Source: Corylus avellana
Taxonomy: Eukaryota; Streptophyta; Magnoliopsida; Fagales; Betulaceae
Reading direction: 5' to 3'
Assembly: GCF_901000735.1 (NCBI RefSeq)
Contig: NC_081543.1
Location: forward strand, 12,073,921 to 12,137,920
DNA: 64,000 bases
A program made the translations under genes and the position numbers. Every line of letters begins with the position of its first letter. Positions within the stretch are counted from its first letter, which is position 1. Shown here one piece after another: positions 9,762 to 20,615 of this stretch. The notes beneath the pieces were generated by a model. It saw only the letters and a program-made list of their open reading frames with translations, was not told where the DNA came from and searched no databases.

Positions 9762-12700
9762 CTATGAAAGAACATCGTCAAAATAAATTATGGGAAAACA
9801 AACATGTAGATGACCCAGTACTGTGAGCATCTTATTTATTACAACTCAACCCACTGCCTTTCTAAATCCTAGTAATTAATCACAATTTTTGTTTTTCTTT
9901 TTTTTCATGTGAATAATATTTTCATCTTGCCTGCATTTTAAAATATTTCATGCTTCACAGTCTAAGGAATTATATGCTAATTAAAAAGGAAAAAAAAAAA
10001 AATTAAAGATCATATGAGAGATATAAGGTTCTTACCTCCATCGGTGATCATGATTATTTGTAGTTTTAACGGAGTGTCTGCAAGAAATTTGAAAAATATA
10101 AATTACTTTAAGAAAGTGACTTAAATAATTTGAAAAGTTTAAGGTCTAATAAAATTTCATAAACGACTTTCCCCTTGGCCATACTTAAAGAATAAATATA
10201 AATAATTGTATAAACGTCTAGAGTACTTTACATGTTCGGGATTTAAGTTGGGTTGAGCTTGATTCCATTCCTTCCCAATGTGTGATTGAGATGCATAATT
10301 TGCCAATTGAGGATTGTAAGTAAGGTTTTAGTTAGGTTATAATAGATTTTAATTTTATTTTTGTTAAAAGTAATGATTAAGTGAATAAATTTACCTCTTC
10401 CTATGAGCTTTAAGCTTGTGAGGTAATTTGACGGAGTCAAGGTGACATTTGTCTATGATATCGTGTTAAATTACTAATTATGGGAAAACAAACATGTAGA
10501 TGACCCAGTACTGTGAGCATCTTATTTATTACAACTCAACCCACTGCCTTTCTAATTAAATCCTAGTAATTAATCACAATTTTTCTTTTTCTTTTTTTTT
10601 CATGTGAATAATATTTTCATCTTGCCTGCATTTTAAAATATTTCATGCTTCACAGTCTAAGGAATTATATGCTAATTAAAAAGGAAAAAAAAAAAATTAA
10701 AGATCATATGAGAGATATAAGGTTCTTACCTCCATCGGTGATCATGATTCTTTGTAGTTCTACCGGAAATTCTGCAAGAAATTTGAAAAATATAAATTAC
10801 TTTAAGAAAGTGACTTAAATAATTTGAAAAGTTTAAGGTCTAATAAAATTTCATAAACGACTTTCCCCTTGGCCATACTTAAAGAATAAATATAAATAAT
10901 TGTATAAACGTCTAGAGTACTTTACATGTTCGGGATTTAAGTTGGGTTGAGCTTGATTCCATTCCTTCCCAATGTGTGATTGAGATGCATAATTTGCCAA
11001 TTGAGGATTGTAAGTAAGGTTTTAGTTAGGTTATAATAGATTTTAATTTTATTTTTGTTAAAAGTAATGATTAAGTGAATAAATTTACCTCTTCCTATGA
11101 GCTTTAAGCTTGTGAGGTCATTTGACGGAGTCAAGGTGACATTTGTCTATGATATCGTGTTAAATTACTAATTATCCTAAAAGTTTAAGCTTTTGATACA
11201 ATTGGTAATTTAACAATTTTTTTTTTACGAGAATGTTATAATAATATAATAGAACTGATGAGAAGACATGTATAGAATACTGAATCGTTGTTATCCAGGA
11301 AATAATGGGGTCAAGGAAAGGAAAATTTTAAATCAAGATAGAAAGCTAATTTCTTAAGAAATTTGTTTCTAATATCTAAACAATGTGTCGCTCTATATTA
11401 TCTTTCAAACAATTTTTTGAGATAGAAATCTTACCATTCATGTAATATTCCTCGTCAATTGGGTAAATCCCCCATAAATATTCTTCTGCGTTGGCAAAGA
11501 AAGAATAACATCAGTATTTGAAAGCTTGGAATTAAAAATCTGCATTTTTATTTTAGTTGGAAATATAATTACAATGTATAACTAATTGTCTTTTTTCTCG
11601 CAATTGCCATTAATATTCATCTTGTTTGCACGTTGAAACTATTTTCATGCTTCACAGTCTAAGAAATGATATGCTAAAAGAAAACAAAGGAGATATAGGA
11701 TCTTACTGATGATCTGCGGTACTAGCGTGTTGTAAAGAGCTCGAATAACTATAAAAAAAAAAAAAAAAAATAAAAAATAAAAAAAAAGATAAATTTCATT
11801 AATTAATTGAAAAGGTGGATTAAATAATTTCAAAAGTCTCTCAGCTGCATAAACAACTTTTGTCTTGGGCCAAGCTTATATAACCAGAAATATAATCTAC
11901 CCATTTTATATGATTATTATTCATCTTCTCAATATAAAATTTGGGTGTAAATATGGGTTGTTACATTAATTACTCCTCTACTGGTGTCATCATCAGGCAC
12001 AACTCATCCAGTTCTATGTCATTGCGCCATTCTGTATTATCCTTCAAACAATTTTTTGAAATAGAAACCTCACCTTTTCCAAATATCGAATTATCGTATG
12101 AACCTGCTCCACAGAGAAAGAATAACATCAACATTAGCAAGCTTGAAAAAAAAATATATATATATATATAAGCTGGCTATTATGTATGTGATCATAACCC
12201 AGTACGCAATATCACATTGTTATGGTACAGGGGACCGAGGTCTGGTGCAATTCCTACGATATTACACCGTGCAATAAATTATATTTGGATGGTCTATTTT
12301 TAAATAAATACTCCAAATCAAACAAGAAATTTAAGATTAAAAAAAAAAAAAAAGAGAGAGAGAGAAGGGATGGCACAATGGTTAATGGGGGTGGCAGCAA
12401 CCTGAAAAATATGGCATAAGAGGAGAAAGAAATGTGCGAAAGGAAAATAAAATTTAGTGTGAAGTTAGTGTGAGAATCTAGTGTGAAACTGAAAAATGTG
12501 TTTGTTTGTCAGATTCTGTACGCACCAAGTTTTAGACTGTCGCAAAAGTACTGAAAACGGAAATTCACGTCATCGAGGTAGCAAAAGTCATCTCCAGTGA
12601 AGTTATCACACAAAACTTGCACCCATGAAAGCTGAAAACCATAGGCCACTTGATGGTAAAGGTCTGAACAGTTAGTTGGGTACGCTCCTTGCCACGCTGT

Positions 12701-13360
12701 CGGAAACATTTGCTCTATTTGGCAAGAGTCCCCCAAATCCCATAGAGATGTATAGTATGAAGTTAAAACATATCGATAGCCCTTGGAATGGAATAGAGAA
12801 GAGTTGGAAGAATTCACTCCATTACTCAAGCAACTAGACGTGTCCAAATACCGTTCAGAAATCATTGGCTTTTCGCACTTCACCAAAACCACACCCTTTT
12901 GTTGCATATCGAAATAGTACCCAATCTGCCGGTACGGATCAGTAATATTACAACGAACATATATGTTATCTGGATAAGACAAGGTATATGGATACCCTGA
13001 ACTGAAATTGTGCTTGTTTAGAAAATAGCGAGGGATGAAGGAGATATTGTCCTTCTCATAAATACCTGCGTCTACAACTCGGATTGTGTAGGCACTGTAA
13101 TTGATTTCCTGTACGTAGTATTTTCCAGCATATAAGTATAACACTGTTTGGTTATTCTCACAAGACAGATTATACCTTTGATCTCCGCACATTGGTGGAT
13201 TGCCTTCCAACCGAAACGGATAGCTTATGTTGTGGATATTGCCGCAGGAAGAATGACATGAATGATGATGACTATCGTTGGCACTGCAAGCTTCATGGAC
13301 AAGGACAAGAACAACAATTAGGACCATGAGCCCAGCAGGGAAGAGCATTCCTCTTCCCAT
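8617..13360 (-). CDS. Gene A: LRK10L-type receptor-like kinase, intact, seven exons
   Basis: Predicted plasma-membrane receptor-like Ser/Thr kinase of the Lr10/LRK10L class. Exons (minus): 13360-12526, 12103-12074, 11748-11707, 11485-11435, 10771-10730, 10077-10036, 9761-8617. All have GT-AG borders and all introns are phase 1, giving 728 codons. The start is the ATG at 13360 ([10 protein letters not shown]), because gene B has the matching start; an upstream in-frame ATG at 13417 only adds residues from a (GA)n tract. A hydrophobic signal peptide (about 1-26) precedes a Cys-rich, N-glycosylation-rich GUB_WAK-type ectodomain ('[15 protein letters not shown]'). Five micro-exons follow, then a membrane helix (about 349-370) and the kinase: glycine loop [15 protein letters not shown], '[16 protein letters not shown]', [15 protein letters not shown] replaces HRD, making it a non-RD kinase, a type common among immune receptors. 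The ligand is unknown. It lies head-to-head with gene C. Confidence 0.88.
10036..10077 (-). CDS. Gene A exon 6: 42-nt micro-exon, duplicate 1
   Basis: Bounded by acceptor TTTCTTGCAG and donor GTAAGA. With the phase-1 codon completed by the previous exon it encodes [14 protein letters not shown], just outside the membrane helix. Being 42 nt and phase 1 on both sides, it can be included or skipped without changing frame. Confidence 0.8.
10730..10771 (-). CDS. Gene A exon 5: 42-nt micro-exon, duplicate 2
   Basis: Tandem duplicate of exon 6 with identical acceptor and donor. It encodes [14 protein letters not shown]. Compared with exon 6, residues D/E, T/F, L/V, K/E and I/R differ; all six nucleotide changes are non-synonymous. 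Gene B has a single equivalent (29971-29930). Confidence 0.78.
11435..11485 (-). CDS. Gene A exon 4: 51-nt micro-exon
   Basis: Acceptor CCAACGCAG, donor GTAAGA, phase 1 on both sides. Encodes about 17 residues including [16 protein letters not shown], a Tyr- and acid-rich juxtamembrane segment. It is positionally equivalent to gene B exon 3 (48 nt). Confidence 0.72.
11707..11748 (-). CDS. Gene A exon 3: 42-nt micro-exon
   Basis: Acceptor TTTTTTATAG, donor GTAAGA, phase 1 on both sides. Encodes [14 protein letters not shown]. The equivalent in gene B (30556-30515) encodes [14 protein letters not shown], conserving the LxPQII end; this supports both as real exons. Confidence 0.78.
12074..12103 (-). 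CDS. Gene A exon 2: 30-nt micro-exon
   Basis: Acceptor CTGTGGAGCAG, donor GTGAGG. Encodes [10 protein letters not shown]. In gene B the corresponding residues (SEILGK) are at the end of exon 1, so A has an additional intron here, or B lacks one. This is the least certain of the micro-exons. Confidence 0.6.
12104..12525 (-). other. Gene A intron 1
   Basis: Intron between exon 1 and the 30-nt micro-exon. It holds a (TA)n tract near 12152-12168 and a GA-rich stretch near 12353-12366. No independent gene is seen; the plus-strand frame at 12222-12419 is low-complexity. Confidence 0.55.
12526..13360 (-). CDS. Gene A exon 1: signal peptide and extracellular domain
   Basis: 835 nt. After the signal peptide come '[20 protein letters not shown]', multiple NxS/T sites (for example NISY, NLSC, NQTV, NSSNSS) and paired cysteines, with '[19 protein letters not shown]' near the end. 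The donor is GTGCGT at 12525-12520, non-canonical at +3. Reading through it would end at a stop near 12509. Confidence 0.85.
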
Positions 13361-13361
13361 G

Positions 13362-13399
<38 letters not shown>

Positions 13400-13851
13400 T
13401 GAGAGAGGGTTCCACAATCCACAGCAAAGCCTATAGACAAAGCATATAATGTAGATTCATAAGGCGTAAGCACCTATGTCATATATATATATATATATGG
13501 AAATGACTGAAATATCCGGCAAACACGGTTGTAGGAGTTCTTACAATTCATCTTCTAAAAAAGTGACACACGTCTCTTACCACGTGTGGAATACAAGTAA
13601 TGTTAAAAGGAAAATTCATATCACCTTTAAATGCTAATTTGAAGAAAATTTAATATAAACCAGTTTATAGAAAATTGTGATAATAATGGGAGTTGGTACT
13701 GCTCACCATCGCCACATAGTCCAACTCCAAGGGAAGTTCACCCGAAATTTACAAGTGATCAGAGGTAATTGAGAAAACCCAGCTAATATATTTAATTAAG
13801 AGGATGATCAGAAGCATTCCAAAGCAGAGAGATTGAATATTTTGCTTAGAA
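13361..13851. promoter_or_regulatory. Shared divergent promoter region of genes A and C
   Basis: 491 bp between the start codons of A (minus) and C (plus). It contains a (GA)n tract at 13367-13393 close to the A start and a (TA)n TATA-like tract at 13479-13498. The last ~120 bp before the C start ('agttcacccgaaatttac', 'aagcattccaaagcagagag', 'attttgcttagaa') is conserved before the D start, so it is probably 5' UTR or core promoter. Confidence 0.6.
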
Positions 13852-16257
13852 ATGGAAATCTCATACTTCTTGTTGTTTGTGGCTTTCATCATAAACCTTG
13901 GAGAATGCCAAAATAATGGGTGTGCTGAATCACGGTGCGGAGGCCATGGCCCACCCATCCGATTTCCCTTCCGAGTTAACAGCCAGCCAGAGCACTGTGG
14001 GTATCCCGGGTTTACTCTCTCCTGCACCGATACAAATGATACAGTGATTGAGCTGCCGATTTCAGTCAAGCTTTTTGTCAAACGGATTGACTACAAATCT
14101 CAGGTAATTCAATTATATGTTCCAAATCATTGCATTCCAAGGCAGCTTCATAAACTCATTTTATCTTCCTCGCCTTTCCAATTCGAACAAGATTCCCCTA
14201 TGGACCCTTCTTATTATGGCCCTGATCCAGGCGTTGTCTTATTCAATTGTTTCCCAAGAGAAGTAAAATTCAGGTTTAGCCCAAACAACCAGGTTTATGC
14301 TTTCGATATGAGTGGTGACCTCATGGACTACCCCCTATCATCTTGTACAAAGATGTATACTCTTCAATCAATTCCAAATACTACAATACTCGGTGCCGAT
14401 GAGAAAAGTCTTGAATTGAAGTGGCCCAGACCAGTATGTGGACACTGTGAAGCAAAAGGCAAGAAATGCAGATTGAAGAAACATAGCACTAAATTAGAAA
14501 CCGAATGCTCCCTCGAAGGTGCATTATCAAAGTTAGCGATCACGGGAGAGTTGTCTTGACCATTGGAAATTCTTTTATTAGTGAGATATAAACTATTGAC
14601 TCACACATGTTTATTACGCAGGTATCACCTTAGGTTCATTACTATTACTAATAGCTATCTTTGCTCTCTACCGTTTATATACTTATGATAAAGTAGAAAA
14701 AGAACATCAAGCAAAGATCAAAAAGTTTTTGGAAGATTACAGAAATTTTAAACCCATAAGATATTCGTATGTCGACATTAAAAGGATTACAAATCAATTT
14801 TATGAGAAGTTAGGCGAAGAAGCATATAGAACAGTATTCAAAGCAAAACTTTCCCATGACATTCATATTGCAGTAAAGATCCTCAACACTTCCAAGGGAA
14901 ATGGGGAAGAATTTATAAACGTAGTTGGAACAATGGGTACAATCCACCATGTGAACGTGGTTCGTTTGGTTGGCTTCTGTGCTAATGTATTTAGACGACC
15001 TCTAGTTTATGAGTTTTTACCACATGATTCATTAAAGAAGTTTTGTAACACCCCGATCCCATATTGGGAAGATGAGAAGAAGCCCACACAGAGTGGATGG
15101 TTTATAAAATAGTCATGAGTGCTAAGTCCCACATTGTCTAGTTACTAGGTAAAACTGGGCTTTATAATGAATTCTAGGAAACCTCTAAATTGACTAGTCC
15201 TTTTGGAGTAATAGCGCAGATATGGCTAGTGCTTTTCCTAGGTCGTTACAAATGGTATTAGAGCGAGGTTGTAACGTCTGGTCATGTGGTACTAGAGCAC
15301 TGCATGACGTGGACCTGACGAGGACGTCAGGAGTTTAAGAGGGGGAGTTTGTAACACCCCGATCCCATATTGGGAAGATGAGAAGAAGCCCACACAGAGT
15401 GGATGGTTTATAGAATAGTCATGGGTGCTAAATCCCACATTGCCTAGTTACTAGGTAAAACTAGGCTTTATAATGAATTCTAGGAAAACTTTAAATTGAC
15501 TAGTCCTTTTGGAGTAATAACGCAGATATGACTAGCGCTTTTCCTAGGTCGTTACAAGTTTATATCTTCAACGGCCGCCAAGAACCTTATCCTTAATTTG
15601 GATAAGCTGCAAGATATTTCTCTTGGCGTAGCAAAGGGAATTGAATATTTTCACCAAAGATGTGACCAACGAATCCTTCATTTTGATATTAAACCTCACA
15701 ATGTTTTCCTAGACCAAAACTTCAATCCAAAAATTTCTGATTTTGGTCTTGCCAAGTTGTGTGCAAAGGATCAAAGTGCAGTGTCCATGACCACGGCTAG
15801 GGGGACTATGGGTTACATTGCACCCGAAGTGTTCTCTAAAAATTTTGGGAATGTGTCTTCTAAAGCATATGTTTATAGCTTTGGAATACTGTTATTTGAA
15901 ATAGTCGGAGGGAGGAAAAATGTTGACGTTACAATTGAAAATACTAGCCAAGTCTACTTTCCAGAATGGATCTACAATGTCTTGGAACAAAAAGAAGATA
16001 TACGAATCTTTGTTGAGGATGATGGAGATGCTAAAATTGCAAAGAAGCTTGCAACTGTAGGACTCTGGTGCATCTAATGGCACCCTGTGGATTGTCCTTC
16101 CATGAAAGATGTGGTTAAAATGTTGGAAGGAACATGAGATAAATTAATTATACCTCCTAATCCCTTTGCAGCAACTACTGGACATGTAAAAAATAATGCA
16201 AATGTACTAATAGAATGTCAAAACTAGGAGTTAGAGGTCATCCCAGAATCAAAATAA
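13852..16257 (+). pseudogene. Gene C: LRK10L-1-type receptor kinase, pseudogene
   Basis: The ectodomain exon starts at 13852 with signal peptide MEISYFLLFVAFIINLGEC, a GUB_WAK domain ('IRFPFRVNSQPEHCGYPGF') and a Cys-rich end ('VCGHCEAKGKKCRLK'). The 27-nt mini-exon 14519-14545 is fused directly to exon 1, whereas gene D has an intron there. Its donor is mutated from GT to GA at 14546-14547, so translation would stop at 14559. The membrane and kinase exon begins at 14622 (acceptor TTACGCAG). Further damage: the glycine loop reads GEEAYRTVFKAK, a TRIM element splits the kinase at 15044-15556, and CAA has become TAA after 'GLWCI' (16075-16077). The usual VYSFG run is preceded by AY instead of AD. 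Further stops lie at 16135 and beyond. The kinase had HFDIKPHN, as in A and B. Confidence 0.9.
15044..15556 (+). mobile_element. TRIM (miniature LTR retrotransposon) inserted in gene C
   Basis: Two 207-bp direct LTRs, 15044-15250 and 15350-15556, begin TGTAACACCCC and end GTTACA. They enclose a 99-bp interior. A primer-binding site TGGTATTAGAGC (15253-15264), complementary in type to initiator Met-tRNA, follows the 5' LTR. A purine tract (AAGAGGGGGAG, near 15337-15347) precedes the 3' LTR. The 5-bp target duplication AGTTT is at 15039-15043 and 15557-15561. No protein is encoded, so movement would need proteins from another element. The LTRs differ at about ten positions. Confidence 0.93.
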
Positions 16258-16850
16258 TTGTATCTAAATTTAGCGTATGTAATAATAATATATGTTGCAA
16301 TGATCTTGTACTCTTAAAACTTATTCATCTTGTTAATGTAAGGACTTCAAGTTTTTTCTTTTATCAAACCTTAGAACATTTAAAAATAGATGTTGGAAAG
16401 CTAAAAAAACTATAATCAATAGTGAACCTAAATAAAGATTAATTCATTTGAGGCCTAGGGTCAAACCACATAATCACCTTAATAATTTCTACAACTTTTT
16501 AGATTTCTTTTGATTCCTTATAATGTTTAGAAAATTCGAAATTGCAAATTTGATTATCCTCAAATAGAGTACTTCTATTCATCACCTTATTATCTAGGGG
16601 TGTACAAGCGGTTACAATTAATGGTTATGGCCTCTAACCACAATCGCAACTGCTTAGGCGTTTAGTAATTTTGAAATAATTGTTAGTTAGCGGTTATTAA
16701 AACCCATAACTGCCTCGCATAACTGCTTTTTAGCTTGGACCTTTTGTGGCTATTTTGGTGTTTTGGCACACCTTGAGCCTCTTTTTAGGACCTATTTTAA
16801 GGTTTTTGGACTATTTAAAATGATATTAAACACCAAAACAAAGTCATTTT

Positions 16851-16894
<44 letters not shown>

Positions 16895-17089
16895 TCTATT
16901 TAAGGGTAAGCGATTAGCGGTTTTAACAGTCTCCGCCTACCTTTAAAACCGGTAACTATAAACAAATGCGGTTAGCAGTTATTAGACGTTTAATATATGT
17001 TTACTTATACACCCTACTATAATCCCTCTTTCATCCCCACAGCTGATATGACATGGTCTCCCAACCAAAAAAATCACTCTTCATACACC
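16258..17089. repeat. 3' flank of gene C, paralogous to the flanks of D and E
   Basis: Matches 34168-34990 in the same orientation and 62850-63640 inverted. Landmarks are 'cttgtaatgtaaggacttcaag'-like text, 'tggttatggcctctaaccacaa', and the repeated 'ttttggcacaccttgagc'. A (TA)n microsatellite lies at 16853-16888. No gene. Confidence 0.7.
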
Positions 17090-18405
17090 GAATATTATGG
17101 AGACCATATCACATCAACTGTGAAGGGATATGAGGAGGATAACGGGGTAATATATATATATAGCATCATTCCAAATGTTAGAACTTGTTTGGATGTGTTT
17201 TAAAAAATATGGGAAAAAAAACCCCATTGACTACCACTCATTTTCAAAATGTCTCACAAAATGATAGGCGTGACTCTTTAATACATCAAACTACCACTTT
17301 TGTGGCAAAAATGCTCTGTTATTAGCCTTGACTGTTATAATGGATGTAAAAACAAATTTTGGCCATAATCTTTCGAAAATACCTTCGCTTTGGCAATTAA
17401 AAAAACAAATTTATCCTAGTTCAAATCCCCTTTCTTTTTCTTGCATTCAATGGTGTAAGTGGAATTCAACCAAATTTATCCTAGTACTTTCAAGAATGGT
17501 TTGGCAATCTGCTAGGGACCATGCCTTATGAAGCGGAGCTCACTAATTCCAATTCCCATTCTCTCTCTTGTGTGGACATGTCAAATAAAAAAAAGTCATC
17601 TATGTTTCCCCTCCCCTCCAAAAATTAAATAAATAAAGACGTTGATATAGTTAGTAATTGAGCAAGAATTTTAGTTTATAGAAGGTAAGTTTAAAAAATA
17701 AAGTTGAACAAAATTGTTACTCTATCATTAGGATGTAACCAAAATTTTTATTGAATCATTGACACATTAGTGCACACAAACAAGGTAAAACTCAATGCTC
17801 ACACCACACTTGAAAGTACTCAAAAAGCAATCACCAAATGAAAAACTATATACAAATAAAAAATAAAATAAAATAGAAATGGGCACCTTTCAGGCGTTTT
17901 TTAAATGGCAAGAAACACGAAATAAATGCAAAGAAAACTTTCTTGACCATTAATTTCTCGCATCTCGTTTGGGTCGAGATACCCGATGTTAGAAAGACAA
18001 AGACGAAGACAAAAAAAAAAAAAAAACCTTTCTGACGTTTTTTAAACGGTAAGAAATACAAATTAATAATTTAAAAGACACATGTGGCTTGTAGAGTCAA
18101 ATTAGTAGCAAGGAAATTTGTGTCGGTCTACGCAAGAAATTAGTAAGTTGCAGGCCTACCAAATTACCGAATAATTGTGAACTTTATCTTTTCATAATTT
18201 GTTTAGGTCCCGTGTCATTTACTCATATTGACACCAAGTCAATGATGAATGAACGATGGAAAAGGGTACTTGTTGTCATTTGTCAATATCCAACCATTTT
18301 TTCAACCTCTGCTTTTCCTGGAACTACCACTTTCCCTGTGACGAGTCAGATATGGCAACAATCTCCACTTTTTATTTTATATGTTTTTATTTCAAATCAA
18401 TTATG
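17090..18405. repeat. Duplicated intergenic block beta, copy 2
   Basis: Second copy of 1030-2440. It lacks the SINE found at 2060-2177; the single 17-mer target is at 18133-18149. It retains the older SINE-like copy at 17500-17595. It is interrupted at 18406 by the LTR of a gypsy element. No gene is seen. Confidence 0.8.
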
Positions 18406-18929
18406 TGTTACATATAAGTGGCGAAGGGTTGGTGGGTGTGTCAACGTGGACAATGCAGTAAGTTATTTTCATTAGGAGTCTTATCTTTATTGTTTTAGAG
18501 TTCTTATTATTTCCATTAGGAGTCTTATCTTTATTGTTTTAGGAGTTCTTATTCTTATCGCTTGAGGAGATTTTATCCTTATTGCTTTAGGAGTCTTATC
18601 TTTATTGTTTTAGGAGTTCTTATCTTTATTGCTTTAGGAGTCATAAGTCACACACGTGTGGAACTATATTTCAGTTGTAATTCTATTCTTTAAATATTGC
18701 ATTGCTATGGAATAAGAAGTCAGTCAAGAATTTATTCAAACCTTGTGTTTGTGGGAGTTTAAGAGCTTCTCGAATTGCTCTACCAAAGGAGGTATAGGAT
18801 TCCTCGAAAATCCTACCACTAGAATTGTTTTGCTTATTTTCTCAATAATAGGGAAGCTAAGAAGAGACGATCCTGGTAATTTTCTAGTTCATAAACCAGT
18901 TACGCGCTCGGAGTCCTGAAAACGTAACA
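18406..18929 (+). repeat. 5' LTR of a truncated Ty3/gypsy element
   Basis: Begins TGTTAC and ends GTAACA, an inverted terminal hexamer, and is followed 3 bp later by a tRNA-Met-type primer-binding site TGGTATCAGAGCC (18933-18945). The first 240 bp contain repeated units of about 30 bp ('taggagtcttatctttattg'). No 3' LTR is present in the window. Confidence 0.82.
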
Positions 18930-18949
18930 AAGTGGTATCAGAGCCAGCC

Positions 18950-20615
18950 ATGTCAGACACACGTATGGATCGACTAGAGTCTGAAATGGGGTCAAGTAAT
19001 CGCGAGTTACATGAAATGATCTCAGGATTGAGTGCTCAAATCCAGCAATTGGTAGCAAAGATAGACGACGATACATCATCTACCTCTAAAACTAGCAAGA
19101 ATAAGGGAGTCATTGGTTCAACCCAGGGAGTAATAAATTCAAAAGTGGCCAAATTGGAGTTTCCACGCTACAATGGGGCGGATGATCCAACTAGTTGGAT
19201 TTGTAAGGTTGGGCAATATTTTGAATTTCAGAAGACGGAGGAGGAGAATAAGGTGATGTTAGCGGCGAATCACTTGGAAGGAGAGGCACAATTATGGTAC
19301 CAGATATTCAAAGAAGACGTGGAAAATATTTCATGGGAAACTTTGAAGGAAGCTGTGCATGTTAGATTCGGGCCCACACAATTTGAAGATTTTTATGGAG
19401 ATCTCTCAAAATTGAGACAAAACGGTAGTGTCAAAGAATACCGATGTCAATTTGAGAAATTACTTAGTAGAGTGGGAAAACTTTCTCAGGCGCACCAGGT
19501 AGGAGGGTTCGTGAGTGGATTAAAGGAGCCTATAAAGACTGATGTACAAGCTCTAAAGCCAAGTACCCTGACTGCTGCTGTGGGTCTAGCTAAACTCTAT
19601 GAGGCTCGTGTTGTGGCTCAAAAAAAGCCAACCTTCACGCTAGACAGCAAACCGAAATCTTCTCAAACATCAGACTCTGGTTCTTTTCGCAACAATAACC
19701 CACCCACACGAAGATTGAATGAAGCGGAGATGAAAGATCCAAGGGAGAAGGGGCTTTGCTTCAACTGTGACGAAAAATTTCGTCCAGGTCATCACTGCAA
19801 GAAGTTATTCGTAATTGAGGGAATCTACACAGGGGAGGAAGAAGAGAATGACGGGGAAACAGAGTTGTCTGCCGAAGAGTTGGAACCCACGGCTGAAGGA
19901 ATTTGGGTTCCTGAAATTTCCCTTAACGCCCTGACTGGAGTTTCAACACCCCAGATGATGCGAGTACGGGGCCAATTCAAGGGAGGCACGGCCGTGATAC
20001 TCATGGATACGGGTTCCACCCACAATTTCATGAGCATCGATGTGGTAAGGCGATTGGGTCTGCCGTTAAAAGTTGTTGAGTGCTTCAAAGTGGCTGTGTC
20101 AAACGGGGAACGAATTCGCAGTGAAGGTCGCTGCCATGGAGTTTAGGTATGTCTCAATAAAGCTGAGTTTGTGATGGATTTTTTTTTGCTTGCAATGGAG
20201 GGCTGTGAAGCAGTGTTGGGGGCACAATGGCTACGGGTCTTAGGACCAATTTTGTGGGATTTTTCAAAACTGAATATGAAGTTCATGTGGAAGGGAAAGG
20301 AGGTAGAGTTATGGGGACTGACCCTACCTAGGAATAGATTGGTGAATTCTAAAGGAATCGTGCAGGGAATCCAAAATCAGTAATTAGGATTTATTCTGTT
20401 CTCAATAAACCTAGGCACTTTCCAAGGGGGTCTCAACTCAGATAACCCGGACTTGAAAAAAATATTAGACAATTTTCCAGAAATATTTGAGGAGTCTCGG
20501 GGTTTGCCTTCTAGAAGACAACATGATCACCGCATTCCACTCAAACCAGAGACGGGTCCAGTCAGTGTACGCCCATATCGGTATCCTCACTACCAGAAAA
20601 ATGAAATCGAGAACG
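18950..20615 (+). pseudogene. Ty3/gypsy gag-protease with truncated reverse transcriptase
   Basis: Starts with ATG at 18950, just after the primer-binding site (MSDTRMDRLESEMG). It encodes a retrotransposon gag core ('FPRYNGADDPTSWICKVGQY' and 'LEGEAQLWYQ'), a zinc knuckle CFNCDEKFRPGHHC, and an aspartic protease with DTGSTHNF. An in-frame TAG (20144-20146) breaks the protease. A second in-frame stop, TAA, is at 20381-20383, but the same frame continues recognisably through the start of reverse transcriptase ('RPYRYPHYQKNEIE'). The element then ends abruptly near 20615 at a LINE fragment. No polymerase core, RNase H or integrase remains, so it is dead. Confidence 0.88.

Larger units (their letters stand above)
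9787..11174. repeat. Tandem duplication of ~690 bp carrying a 42-nt exon
   Basis: Two head-to-tail copies, about 9787-10480 and 10477-11174, joined at the short shared sequence AATTA. Outside the exon I count only about four differences: a 4-bp indel near 10554, a g/c change in the following pyrimidine tract, a homopolymer length change, and an a/c change near the right end. The copies share both splice sites of the enclosed 42-nt exon. The exon itself carries six substitutions. Confidence 0.93.
11175..12073. other. Intronic and repeat content of gene A
   Basis: Apart from exons 3 and 4, this region is intron sequence. The phrase 'caaacaattttttgagatagaaa', next to a splice donor, occurs at about 11405-11428 and 12045-12070, and also beside the gene B donors near 30224 and 30620. 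The intron/micro-exon modules may therefore have arisen by local duplication. Confidence 0.5.

Noticed and set aside
10243..11134. Two identical 65-codon minus-strand frames (10243-10440, 10937-11134) as a repeated small gene
   Set aside because: They lie in the duplicated intron of gene A, and their identity reflects the recent tandem duplication rather than coding constraint.
13361..13417. Longer N terminus of gene A from ATG at 13417
   Set aside because: The extra residues come from a (GA)n tract, are not conserved in gene B, and would precede a normal signal peptide.
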